This document shows, one piece after another, positions 1 through 8,685 of a DNA stretch of 64,000 bases. A program made the position numbers and the translations under genes. The stretch comes from Methanobacteriaceae archaeon (GTDB lineage: Archaea; Methanobacteriota; Methanobacteria; Methanobacteriales; Methanobacteriaceae). Position 1 is the first letter of the stretch. Each line of letters begins with the position of its first letter. A model generated the notes under the pieces. That model did not search any database, was not told the DNA's origin, and saw only the letters and a list, made by a program, of their open reading frames with translations. The stretch lies in contig JACBOA010000003.1 of the NCBI GenBank assembly GCA_013403005.1, forward strand, positions 23,501 through 87,500, read 5' to 3'.

Positions 1-64
1 CATTGCCACTACTAAAGTTAATGATGATATTCTTGCTTACTGGCTAAACCAGAATTCCACTTAT
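1..64 (+). repeat. Direct repeat at start of the conserved block, copy in C1
   Basis: Bases 1-64 match 1924-1987 in C2 almost perfectly; the only clear difference over the first 60 bases is T versus C at the tenth base. The repeat encodes AIATTKVNDDILAYWLNQ. It is longer than needed for homologous recombination between modules. Confidence 0.8.
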
Positions 65-919
65 CCAGTAGGGGCAATGAAAGCCGCTTATGGAACATTC
101 TTAACAGCTTTGCTAATGGAATATTGTCATGATCAAGTAGCTGATGTAGTAGCCAGAGAATTTAATATAACTTGGACTAGAACACACCCCATAGCAGTTT
201 CAGTGGGAGATGATGCCTACCAAACTTATCTAACCCTAGAATGTGACCATAGCATGGGCACGACAGTTGCCGGATCACTAAAGAACACAATCCTGTTCAA
301 CTATATCTGTTCGTCATCAATTTCACCCATTGAATATGCACTCATGAACAATTTAGGACTTAATCAGATCATTACCATCAATTCATCTGTCAGTTCTGTA
401 TTAATAGATTTAATTCATGACTTAGGCAATAATATTCCTTTAGAAATGTTTATTCAGAAGGGTTATATCATAATAAAGTCTGTAGGAAATAATAGTAATT
501 TTATGGTAGTTGATCCTGAAACTGGCATTGTAAGGGATATTAACACAGTTTACAATTACTATGGAGCATACTGCTTCCATGACCAGTTAACAAGCCAATC
601 TTACCAAGTAGGTGAAAATTTCCAGGAAAAAGAAGTATACCTTAATATAAACTATGTATCAAAATTGTTTGGTAGTGTGGTTAAGGTTTTTACAGGAGTT
701 GAAGCAATTAAATTTTCAATACTACTACTTGGCGTTGCACCACCACTCGGTACAATAGCAGGAGTTGGAGGTATTGTGGTTGGATCAATACAAATAGGAA
801 GGGGTTTTTACCAATTGTATGATGCTGCAGTTAACACTCCTTGGACTACAAGCCGAAATTACGAAGAACAGCTCAATGAAGATTGGCATGAATGGTTTAT
901 TAATGGGGGGCCTTGGTAA
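1..919 (+). CDS. C1: partial surface-protein C-terminal module with divergent hydrophobic tail
   Basis: The frame is open to the left edge of the window (from base 2), so this is the 3' end of a longer gene. The first ATG at 77 is internal to the conserved block (KAAYGTFL), not a start. The conserved block holds CHD, VAD, ITW, DDAY, ECDH, SPIE, DPETGIVRD and a final YC-F-HDQ motif, all shared with the downstream copies. After it comes a tail of about 100 residues found only here, with a glycine-rich hydrophobic stretch (near residues 215-245) and a short polar end rich in Trp. I do not recognise the domain. A secreted or surface origin is inferred from the family's composition. The partner at 973 follows after 53 bases. 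Confidence 0.7.
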   Translation, partial: IATTKVNDDILAYWLNQNSTYPVGAMKAAYGTFLTALLMEYCHDQVADVVAREFNITWTRTHPIAVSVGDDAYQTYLTLECDHSMGTTVAGSLKNTILFNYICSSSISPIEYALMNNLGLNQIITINSSVSSVLIDLIHDLGNNIPLEMFIQKGYIIIKSVGNNSNFMVVDPETGIVRDINTVYNYYGAYCFHDQLTSQSYQVGENFQEKEVYLNINYVSKLFGSVVKVFTGVEAIKFSILLLGVAPPLGTIAGVGGIVVGSIQIGRGFYQLYDAAVNTPWTTSRNYEEQLNEDWHEWFINGGPW

Positions 920-972
920 AAAAACCTTGATTTCCCATTTCTGGCATAAATATAAATGTTCACGGTGATAAT

Positions 973-1161
973 TTGGATAAAAAACAGTTCAGGAAAAATT
1001 TAAATAGACTATTATTTTTATCTATTATTATAACAGTTGGTGTTATACATGATTTTTTATACAATAATACTTTGATTAACTTATTTTTAGTAATAATTGT
1101 ACTCATCTGTACATTAATTATATTTTTTGTAAGGGTAAGATCGGAAAATATTAAAATATGA
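973..1161 (+). CDS. Small two-TM membrane protein, partner of C1
   Basis: This 62-residue protein has a basic N-terminus (MDKKQFRKNLNR), two hydrophobic segments (about residues 13-30 and 34-54) and a short basic end. It starts with TTG, with GGTGAT about 7 bases upstream. It sits just after cassette C1 and its stop overlaps the ATG at 1158 (ATGA). Small membrane proteins also follow C2 and C4, so this is probably a cognate partner. An immunity role is inference from position only. I know no named family for it. Confidence 0.5.
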   Translation: MDKKQFRKNLNRLLFLSIIITVGVIHDFLYNNTLINLFLVIIVLICTLIIFFVRVRSENIKI

Positions 1162-1847
1162 AATATGTTAGACGCAGCATGGATTTTGAAGGATTCAAAA
1201 AAAATCCTAAAACAGGGATAAAAATAAGGACTCTCACATTCAACAGAAAGGTCGTAAACATATTAAATCTTGGAACTAGTGCTTTTCGGTCGGTTACGGT
1301 TAATGCATCTTTGAATACTCAGAATGTGTCCCTGCAGATGACTATAGCTCCTGGATCAGCAGCATTGAACATTACCAGCTCTGCACTGAACATTACCACC
1401 CTTCAACCCATCACTTTAACTTATACGGTGCCTTTGAGTAGTTCTGTGACCTGGCTCAGTGTATTCTGGAAGAACACCTATGTATTTTATGGTGAACTGC
1501 AAATATTAGTAAATGGAACTGTGGTAAAAAGTATAGGATATGTTAATCCAGGTTACAATACCTGGAAGAACAGCGGTTATTACATTGATGTTTTCGGGGC
1601 AATACTATATGCAAACAACTACATACTACAGGATGGAATAAAACCCCAATGCAATACCAAAAAGCTTCGGAACAATCTAAAATCATTGTTTAATTTAAAT
1701 AGTAATGAATTGCAGTTTATCCAGAATCACCGACTGGAGTTTATGGACAACATAATAGTTAAATTAACCTACCCTAGAGCAGTTTCACAGGCTATGACGG
1801 TCACTGATCCCTTGACCATCAGCACAATAGATCTTAATTTCACTTAG
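1158..1847 (+). pseudogene. Fragment of the parent surface protein: region N-terminal to the C2 module
   Basis: This 229-residue stretch is rich in Ser, Thr, Asn and beta-prone segments (VTVNASLNTQNVSLQMT, LTYTVPLSSSVTWLSVFW) and has no signal peptide. It ends at a TAG (1845-1847), but the same frame continues downstream into the conserved C2 block (GYEVVKSFAIATTKVNDD). It therefore looks like an internal piece of a longer secreted protein, cut off at its 5' end and interrupted by one stop. The ATG at 1158 overlaps the stop of the C1 partner and may not be used. The domain resembles the extracellular beta domains of methanogen adhesin-like proteins in composition only; I cannot name it. Confidence 0.5.
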
Positions 1848-3076
1848 GTACTGTTCTTAGAATTAGTCCCAGTTATATATTTGGATGGTTTTAGGGTGGG
1901 TTATGAGGTTGTTAAGAGTTTTGCCATTGCCACCACTAAAGTTAATGATGATATTCTTGCTTACTGGCTAAACCAGAATTCCACTTATTCAATGGGGCTA
2001 TGAAAGCAGCTTATGGAACATTCCTGAACTCCCTACTAGTGATCAAATGTCATGACCTGGTGGCAGATTCAGCAGCAGCCCGATACAATGTCACTTGGAC
2101 TCGCACCACACCCACTGCAATTTCCACACTCGACGATGCCTACAGCACCTTACTAACCGGAGAAATGGACCACCGCATGGGAATGGACGTAACCGGAAAC
2201 CCCCAAAATGTGAAAGCCTTCCGTTTCGCCTGCTCATCAGCATTCTCACCCATAGAATACTGGATAATGTCCGCACTATTCCCCAACAACACCAACGGAA
2301 CCACCACAGGCACATAACCCACAGGAAGCGTAACCATTGGCCTGGGACACACCCTACTAAATGGCGGAACCCTGGAAATGTTCGAAAGCAATGGCCACAT
2401 AATAATCAGACAACTCGGAAACAACACCAAAGTACTAGTAATAGACCCAGAAACAGGACTAGTAATGGACCTAATGAACGGAACAAATACTTGTGGAAGC
2501 TACTGCTATAAAAGCCAACAAACAGAATGGGCATGCAACCTAACAGAAAGCATATATAAAAATGGACAGACAATCTTAGATCTCCTTATAAAAGGCAATG
2601 GAACCATTGACTTCAATCAACTTGCCAATAACATTAAATCGGGGCTTATGGGATTCTTGAATAGTGCTATGATATCATTGGAAGTTAGCAACATGTTTCT
2701 TACAAATTCCCTATCTGAATTTACACAATTTTATTCAGATGGTGTTAAGGTAAATTTTAATTTTAATAATTTTTTAGTCGCCGCTCAATATGATATTACA
2801 ATCGGCCTTCTTGCCGTTGGCGGTCCAGATGTTCTTGCAGGTGAAAGTGCAGTAGAATTTTTAGCTGGTCTAATAACTACTGGAATAGGTCTATATAGGG
2901 GGGATTTCTCCGAAATGAGAGAAAATCATTGGCTAGAAATCAAGCTATATGGAACAACACTTTATAGTAGGCATGCTGTAGTCTTTGAAACTCCTGAAGC
3001 ATCATTATTACCAGAAAAAAGAAGAGTTAATAATACCAATACAACTAACAGATTTTTATCAGTGTATTTCATTTAA
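1848..3076 (+). pseudogene. C2: decayed copy of the surface-protein C-terminal module
   Basis: The reading frame GYEVVKSFAIATTKVNDD runs to a TGA at about 1998. A one-base loss just before it (near 1985-1990, judged against C1) shifts the true frame to the one starting MKAAYGTFLNSLL at 2000. An in-frame TAA at 2315-2317 then interrupts it, with homology resuming at once (SVTIGLGHTLLNGG, then DPETGLVMD and YCYKSQQTEWA). The tail, about 180 residues, has a hydrophobic segment near 2770-2890 and a polar end. The conserved part uses C-ending codons, unlike C4 and C5. At least two lesions make it a pseudogene as one gene, though the 2378-3076 part is open with an internal ATG. Confidence 0.7.
1924..1987 (+). 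repeat. Direct repeat at start of the conserved block, copy in C2
   Basis: Second copy of the repeat at 1-64. The identity ends close to the one-base deletion that frameshifts C2 (near 1985-1990). Confidence 0.8.
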
Positions 3077-3109
3077 TCTATTATATAACTATTAAACAGG
3101 ACGTGGCGT

Positions 3110-3457
3110 ATGAAGACAAGTTCAGAATTGATAAAAATTATATTTGGAAGTTGGTTTTTAATATTAACCTCATCCTGGTACTTGAAAGACCCCTCTTTCA
3201 CATATTATATTCCATTGATCTTCTTTTTTTTGATTAACCTCATAATTGATGTGTTTAAATTAAAAGCATATTATAATAAAAATCTTTTTCTATTTTTTGG
3301 GGTTGTTTTTTTAGTTTTAATGGGATTAAGTTTAATTTTGCTCTCTCCAACTGTTGATAAACTCTTATACTACATAGAAGTTGGAATATTCACACTCCTA
3401 ATCATACTATTCATTAGAAGTGCACTTAAAAAAATAGGAAATACTCAAAAAAAATAA
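3110..3457 (+). CDS. Small four-TM membrane protein, partner of C2
   Basis: This 115-residue protein has about four hydrophobic segments (near residues 8-23, 28-46, 57-80 and 85-104) and a lysine-rich end. It begins 33 bases after the C2 tail, the same layout as the membrane protein after C1. No named family was recognised. Its open frame contrasts with the broken C2 module upstream, which would fit continued selection for a protective partner, but that is inference. Confidence 0.55.
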   Translation: MKTSSELIKIIFGSWFLILTSSWYLKDPSFTYYIPLIFFFLINLIIDVFKLKAYYNKNLFLFFGVVFLVLMGLSLILLSPTVDKLLYYIEVGIFTLLIILFIRSALKKIGNTQKK

Positions 3458-3481
3458 CAAAAAGATAATACTTCAGAATAA

Positions 3482-4378
3482 CCTGATTATGGCCCTTTAC
3501 ATGATGCTAACTGTTATTCCGACCAGCAGACAGACTGCTCCAGTGATCTCGGAGAAGAACTCCGTTCTAATAATGAAACCGTAAGTATGGAAAAAATGAA
3601 ACTTGTGTGGTTAAGTCTTATAAGTACTGCGGCTATATGCTGCTGAAGGAGGATCTGCAACAGCAGTTGGAGGCACAGCAGGTGTATTGGAGTTAGGTGC
3701 CGTGGGAACTGTTATGGTTGAAGGAGGGGCATTTATTGGGATGTCAGTTGCAGTTGCTGTACTGCTTTATGAACCTTATTTCATGCTTTATGAATTCCCA
3801 GAAAAACTCAGAATAATGAAAGAAATCTACGACATGAAAAAAAATCAAAGCGAAACATGGACAGGAGCATTATCACTATTCTTACCAAAAGACCGAGAAC
3901 CAACACCGGAAGAACTTCAAGAAGCAAACATGAAGGCCGCATCATTATTGATGAGTTGTATGAGAATAATGACATTGAACTTTTCAATGAACTTCAAGAA
4001 TTAGGAAAAACTTATTTGGCTGGGAAAAAACTTGAAGTAGTTAGAGTAGGGAATCAGATTGGAATACCTCAGAAAGATGGAACATATAAATTTAGAGATG
4101 GAGGTCCGGATTTAGATCCAGATTTATGGACACAGGCATTCCTAAAAATATGCCGTGGTATAAAGAAACAGGGTCAAAATATGATTAAAGGTATCGCAGA
4201 AGGTAACCCTGTTGAAATTGCCAAAGCAAGTGCTGGAGTAATTTTTGGAATTGGTGCTCTTTGGATATTCGGTGGAGCGTATGCCTATGATATTATTATA
4301 AAAGATTGGATTGAATTTAATAAAACTAGTAATAACACCACTAATAATAATACAAATTATACACCAAATTACCCTTAG
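3482..4378 (+). pseudogene. C3: decayed remnant of module (end of conserved block plus tail)
   Basis: Only the last part of the conserved block remains (ANCYSDQQTD at about 3506-3535). That frame meets TGA at 3644-3646. Homology continues in another frame (GGSATAVGGTAGVLELGA) to about 3940, then in the first frame again (GRIIIDELYENNDIELF) to the stop at 4376-4378. Two frameshifts therefore interrupt it. The tail has glycine-rich hydrophobic stretches and an EPTPEELQEA segment resembling DEPTPTIQQLKE in C5, so C3 and C5 share a tail type. Both are followed by a TPR gene. Confidence 0.65.
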
Positions 4379-4401
4379 TATGATAAGAAAGGAGTTTTTA
4401 A

Positions 4402-5094
4402 ATGGTTTTTGGCAAAATTCAAAATAAATTGAAAAAAAGATCACTAATGCGAAAAGGCAAAGAATTTTTAAAACAGGGTGAATATGGAAAGGCGTTAGAG
4501 TGTGATAATGAAGTTTTAAAGCTTTATCCTAGAGATATTAGTGGAATGAGAAACAAAAATATAACTTTAGAAATTATGGGGAGATATGAAGAAGCATCAA
4601 AATGTTACCTTGCAGTACTGGAGTTAGAACCTGATTCTAGTAAAGATTGGAGTTTTAAAGGAGATGCTTTTAATTATCTACATAAATATGAGAATGCTCT
4701 TGAGTGTTACGAAAATGCTTTAAATTTAGATCCAAAGAATTTTGAAGCTTGGAACAACAAAGGTGTTGTTCTCAAAAAGGTTGGTAAATATGAAGAAGCT
4801 TTAAAATGTTTTGATCAAGCTCTAAAATATTTCCCCAAATTAAGCGGATACTGGACTAACAAAGGCATTGCTTTAATTGAACTTAAAGAATATCAAAAAG
4901 CCATAGAATCTCTTGATAAAGCTTTGGAATTAAATTCAAACGATGAAAGAGCATGGTATTATAAAGGCATTGTGTTTAAAACTCTTGAAAAAGATGAAGA
5001 AGCTTTAAAATGTTTTGATAAAGCTTTGGAAATTGATCCTGATTATGAAGATGCTAAAAATGCAAAAAAAGAAATTTTATCTTCTAAATCTTAA
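4402..5094 (+). CDS. TPR-repeat protein, partner of C3
   Basis: This 230-residue protein is almost wholly tetratricopeptide repeats: about six 34-residue units with the pattern AWxxKGxxLxxLxxYExALxxxxxALxLxP (for example EAWNNKGVVLKKVGKYEEAL). It has no signal peptide or TM segment, so it is probably cytoplasmic. AAGGAG lies 7 bases before the ATG. TPR proteins bind partner proteins. Its position 23 bases after C3, and the similar gene after C5, suggest it works with that tail type. Immunity or chaperone roles are both possible. Confidence 0.85.
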   Translation: MVFGKIQNKLKKRSLMRKGKEFLKQGEYGKALECDNEVLKLYPRDISGMRNKNITLEIMGRYEEASKCYLAVLELEPDSSKDWSFKGDAFNYLHKYENALECYENALNLDPKNFEAWNNKGVVLKKVGKYEEALKCFDQALKYFPKLSGYWTNKGIALIELKEYQKAIESLDKALELNSNDERAWYYKGIVFKTLEKDEEALKCFDKALEIDPDYEDAKNAKKEILSSKS

Positions 5095-5097
5095 ATT

Positions 5098-6422
5098 TTC
5101 GCCACAACCCAAGTAACCAATAAAATCCTAAGGTAGTGGCTGAACAAGAAATCATTATACGCTCTTGTCCCTATGAAAGCTGCGTATGGTAAGTTCCTAG
5201 CTTCTTTATTGATGATTAAGTGTATGACATGGTGGCAGATCAAGCAGCTTCTAAGTTTAACGTTACCTGGAGTCGTACTACTCCTATTGCAGTTTCAGTT
5301 TGTGATGATGCTTATGATGGTTATATGACCTTAGAGTGTGATCATCGTTTTGGTATGGATGTTACTGGTGATTCAAGTAATGTTTATGCGTTTAGGTTTG
5401 CCTTTTCATCTACCATTAATCCGATTGAGCGTGGGGTTATGAAAACATTGCTCCCAAGTATTGATGATTCTTTTGAAGTAAATTCTTCTTTAGGCCGTTT
5501 GTGTTCTTCTATTACTATTGGTTTAGGGCAGATCCTTTTAAATGGTGAAATGGTTGATATCTTTGTGAGTAACGGTTATTTGGTGATTAAGTCAGCGGAT
5601 AATCGATTGTTTTTAGTGCTTGATCTTGAAACTGGAATTGTCCGCGATGTAATGGTCACTAATAATTCTACTTTTTCTTATAGTAGTTGGTGTTATTCTG
5701 ACCAGCAGACAGAAGGGGCCAGTGAACTGGGTGAGAAATTGTTGAATAATCTACCTGAATGGTTAAGTTCGATTGATGATATTTGTTTAAGTAAAAGTTG
5801 GGCTCTTATGGAGTTGGGCGTTGCAACAGCGAAATTCTTAGCACCGTTATTACTGCCTTTAATGACAATAAACTTAATTGATTCGGTTATGCCTGGGGCG
5901 ATAGAGGTAGCCGAGAGAAATGGACGATTTGACCGCACTATATTTCTTATTCCCTTATGTATAAGTATTGGGGAGAATCAGGTCCATCACAATGGTTCTG
6001 GGATACATTATATGAAGGATTAGAAAAATATTATCATGATATCATTCCATCACAATCTGATCTAGAAAAAGAGCAGCCTACAAATTTTATGGGAAGTTCA
6101 ATAACGCCAGATTGTAATTTCATGATTTATGGATATGGTGGTGATGAAGAGGATGACACTTGGCTCCATTATAAAGTTGTTAGAACTCCCCCTAATAATG
6201 ATTGTTGGGTTTTGGAATGTTCTATTGTTTATTATGTTGGGGACAAATCTTATAGAGAAACTCAATATGCTGTTTTGCTACCGGGAAAACTTCTCTGTAC
6301 TTTACCAAGGTGATCATCACACATTTAAATTTAAAATACCTAAAAATGAACAAGGAGGAATAATTGCAACTTATTCAGTAACTTATTACTGTTTTCAAAA
6401 AATGCCAAATAATAATATTTAA
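5098..6422 (+). pseudogene. C4: decayed copy of module with a distinct tail
   Basis: Homology starts right after the stop of the TPR gene (ATTQVTNKIL). It is broken by TAG at 5134-5136, by loss of one C at 5223 (TGT-ATG where C5 has TGT-CAT), by a frame change near 5940-5960 and by another near 6280. The conserved block is nearly identical in DNA to C5 (5179-5401). The joined tail reads a hydrophobic stretch (APLLLPLMTINLIDSVM), then a soluble-looking part with YKYWGESGPSQWFWD, GYGGDEEDDTWLHYK and TFKFKIPKNEQGG, unlike the other tails. With at least four lesions it is not a working gene. Confidence 0.75.
5179..5401 (+). repeat. Near-identical block shared by C4 and C5, copy in C4
   Basis: This block aligns to 7365-7588 with about eight substitutions and one missing base by my count. 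Similarity falls off on the 3' side while the protein homology goes on, which suggests recent duplication or gene conversion limited to this block. Confidence 0.8.
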
Positions 6423-6436
6423 AGGAGATATAATCG

Positions 6437-7194
6437 ATGGATATTACAGGAACATCTCAAGTTTATTATCTTTCACCAGCTTATTTGCTGATCATTGTGG
6501 TATTAGTGGGTTTTATTTATCATTTGATTCGCAATCAGAATATAAAAACACGCTTCTATCAAGCACCCTCATTGGAATCATTATTACTGTAATATTAGTG
6601 CCTCTAGATAATCTGATATATTTTTTCTTAGAAATGGGTAAGTTTATAGCTCTGGTAATTCTTGGAGGATTTCTCGCTGTTGGACTTAAAAAGTTAAGAA
6701 TCACAAATGAAACTGAAGATTTCCATGAACTTCCTGAAAATGAATCAGAGGACCATAGGAAATGGTGGTCTGGTTTAAGTCCCAGAAATCAAACCATTGC
6801 CATTTGCAGCGCTTCTTTACTGAGTATTATTTTAATAATCAGTGTAATTTGTCTTTTAACTCCTGTTGAGAATTCAACCTTACTTGGTCTTAATTTTAAT
6901 CCTTCAAACGGGTTTGTAAATGCGGATTATACTGATAGTGGGGAAATGATTGTTTGTATAGCTAATAACACTACACAATGCCTCATAAATGGTTCTTCAG
7001 AAGTAAATGCAACTGTTACAATTACATCAAGTGATTTAGGTATCTATAATCAAACCATACCATTAGATGCGGAAAATAACTTTGCCTACAATATTAACAT
7101 ACCAAAAAATGTTTCTATTATCAAAATCACGTTATACGCCACTAAATCAGCGAAAAAAGATAGATATATTAATTTCTTCATTAAAAAGCAATAA
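6437..7194 (+). pseudogene. Membrane protein with outer domain, partner of C4, frameshifted
   Basis: An ATG at 6437, with AAAGGAGAT upstream, opens MDITGTSQVYYLSPAYLLII and a first TM segment, but this frame stops at 6590-6592. The second frame (SQSEYKNTLLSSTLIGIIIT, then a TM near 6630-6680) runs to 7194. It has a further TM (ICSASLLSIILIISVICLL) and an Asn/Thr-rich beta-like end with several N-x-T/S sites. One frameshift in or before 6520-6590 therefore splits a membrane protein of roughly 250 residues. Its place after C4 matches the membrane partners of C1 and C2. Confidence 0.6.
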
Positions 7195-8648
7195 TAACAG
7201 AAGTTCCATATTTCAATAGTTACGGTGCTGATGCCAATGGAAACACTTATGATGGGGGATATGAAGGTGTTAGAAGCTTTGCCATTGTCACAACTAAAGT
7301 TACGGATGAAACTTTACAGTGCTGGTTGGATAAGAAGTTTTTGTATCAGGCAGGGCCTACGAAGGCTGCGTATGGCACTTTCCTAGCTTCTTTATTGATG
7401 ATTAAGTGTCATGACATGGTGGCAGATCAAGCAGCTTCTAAGTTTAATGTTACTTGGAGTCGTATTACTCCTATTGCAGTTTCAGTTTGTGATGATGCTT
7501 ATGATGGTTATATGACCTTAGAATGCGATCATCGTTTTGGTATGGATGTTACTGGTGATTCAAGTAATGTTTATGCGTTTAGGTTTGCTTGTTCTCTTGT
7601 TATCAATCCCATCGAGCATTCTGTTATGAAAACATTATTCCCCTCCATCAATTCTTCTTTTACAGGAAATATATCCGAAATTTATTCTTCTATTACCATT
7701 AGTTTGGGTCAGAAGATGCTTAATGGTGAAATGCCAAATACATTCATGAGCAATGGTTATATAGTGATTAAATCCGTTGATAATCATTTATTCTTGGTGA
7801 TCGATCCTGTAACTGGCATAGTCCGTGATGTTATGGTCACCAATCCAACTTTTTCTTATGGTAGTTGGTGTTATTCTGATCAACAAACTGAGTGGGCCAG
7901 TGAACTTGCGGAAAAATTGAATGGCACGAACCTCAGTATTCAACCGGACTGGCTTAAATCTACATATGAGATTAGTATGAGAGCTGGTTTAGTTGCTTTA
8001 GGAACCGGAGCCATAGCCGAAAGTGCTGGAACAGCATTCGGAACTGGAACATTAATAGGAACCGGAATGCTATTAACAATCGCAGCATATGCTATGCCAA
8101 TTACAGCAGGTGTAGTTGTAGCCTGTGTCATATTCGAAATTTGCGTTGATCAAGGCTGGCTACCACCCGAAAAATGCCGAGAAATATGTGGAAATGCATT
8201 CTTACCCTTTGCTTTAATAAACACATTCATCTATGATGAACCAACACCCACAATACAACAACTAAAAGAAACATACTGGAAAACCAGCGAATTATTAAGG
8301 TTAATATCAGAAAATGAAGATGAAGAATCTTATGATGTGATGTTTGGATACCCACATACCCCTAGTGGATTGGCTGTAGCTGAGAGGTATGAACATTTAT
8401 TTGCCCCACCACCCATAGGCGGTGACAATGATGAGGATATGACTGAAGTTGGGAAGTTTATAAGAGAAAAGTTGGAAAAAACAAAAGAAAAATGGAATGA
8501 TGGTGATTTCATTGGTGCTATGAAAGAATTTAAATGGGTAATTGCTGGAAGTAGTGTAATTACTTTAAAATTGGCCTATGAAAACTTAGAATTAATAGAA
8601 GAATTCATAAAAAATATTTCTAAATCCAGTAGTGCGAGATTATGTTAA
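7185..8648 (+). CDS. C5: open but 5'-truncated surface-protein C-terminal module
   Basis: The frame is open from just after a TAA at 7182-7184. It reads YGADANGNTYDGGYEGVRSF, then the full conserved block (KAAYGTFLASLL, CHDMVAD, VTWSR, CDDAYDGY, ECDHRFGMDVTG, GIVRDV, WCYSDQQTEWASE) and a tail of about 230 residues. No ATG precedes the block; TTG at 7326 lies inside conserved sequence, so normal initiation is doubtful. The tail has a glycine-rich hydrophobic part (GTGAIAESAGTAFGTGTLI, then IPITAGVV-like TM) and a charged end. It looks like a silent 3' cassette whose 5' part is missing, but expression from TTG cannot be excluded. Confidence 0.65.
   Translation, partial: KAIITEVPYFNSYGADANGNTYDGGYEGVRSFAIVTTKVTDETLQCWLDKKFLYQAGPTKAAYGTFLASLLMIKCHDMVADQAASKFNVTWSRITPIAVSVCDDAYDGYMTLECDHRFGMDVTGDSSNVYAFRFACSLVINPIEHSVMKTLFPSINSSFTGNISEIYSSITISLGQKMLNGEMPNTFMSNGYIVIKSVDNHLFLVIDPVTGIVRDVMVTNPTFSYGSWCYSDQQTEWASELAEKLNGTNLSIQPDWLKSTYEISMRAGLVALGTGAIAESAGTAFGTGTLIGTGMLLTIAAYAMPITAGVVVACVIFEICVDQGWLPPEKCREICGNAFLPFALINTFIYDEPTPTIQQLKETYWKTSELLRLISENEDEESYDVMFGYPHTPSGLAVAERYEHLFAPPPIGGDNDEDMTEVGKFIREKLEKTKEKWNDGDFIGAMKEFKWVIAGSSVITLKLAYENLELIEEFIKNISKSSSARLC
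7365..7588 (+). repeat. Near-identical block shared by C4 and C5, copy in C5
   Basis: Second copy of the block at 5179-5401; this copy keeps the reading frame intact. Confidence 0.8.
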
Positions 8649-8685
8649 TATATTAAATTTCATTAAATTGAGGAGTATGTTAAGA

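Noticed and set aside
1845..2317. TAG and TAA in C2 as recoded codons (pyrrolysine or readthrough)
   Set aside because: A nearby one-base frameshift and further lesions in C3 and C4 fit decay better, and TAG recoding needs pylT/pylS, which this order is not known to carry.
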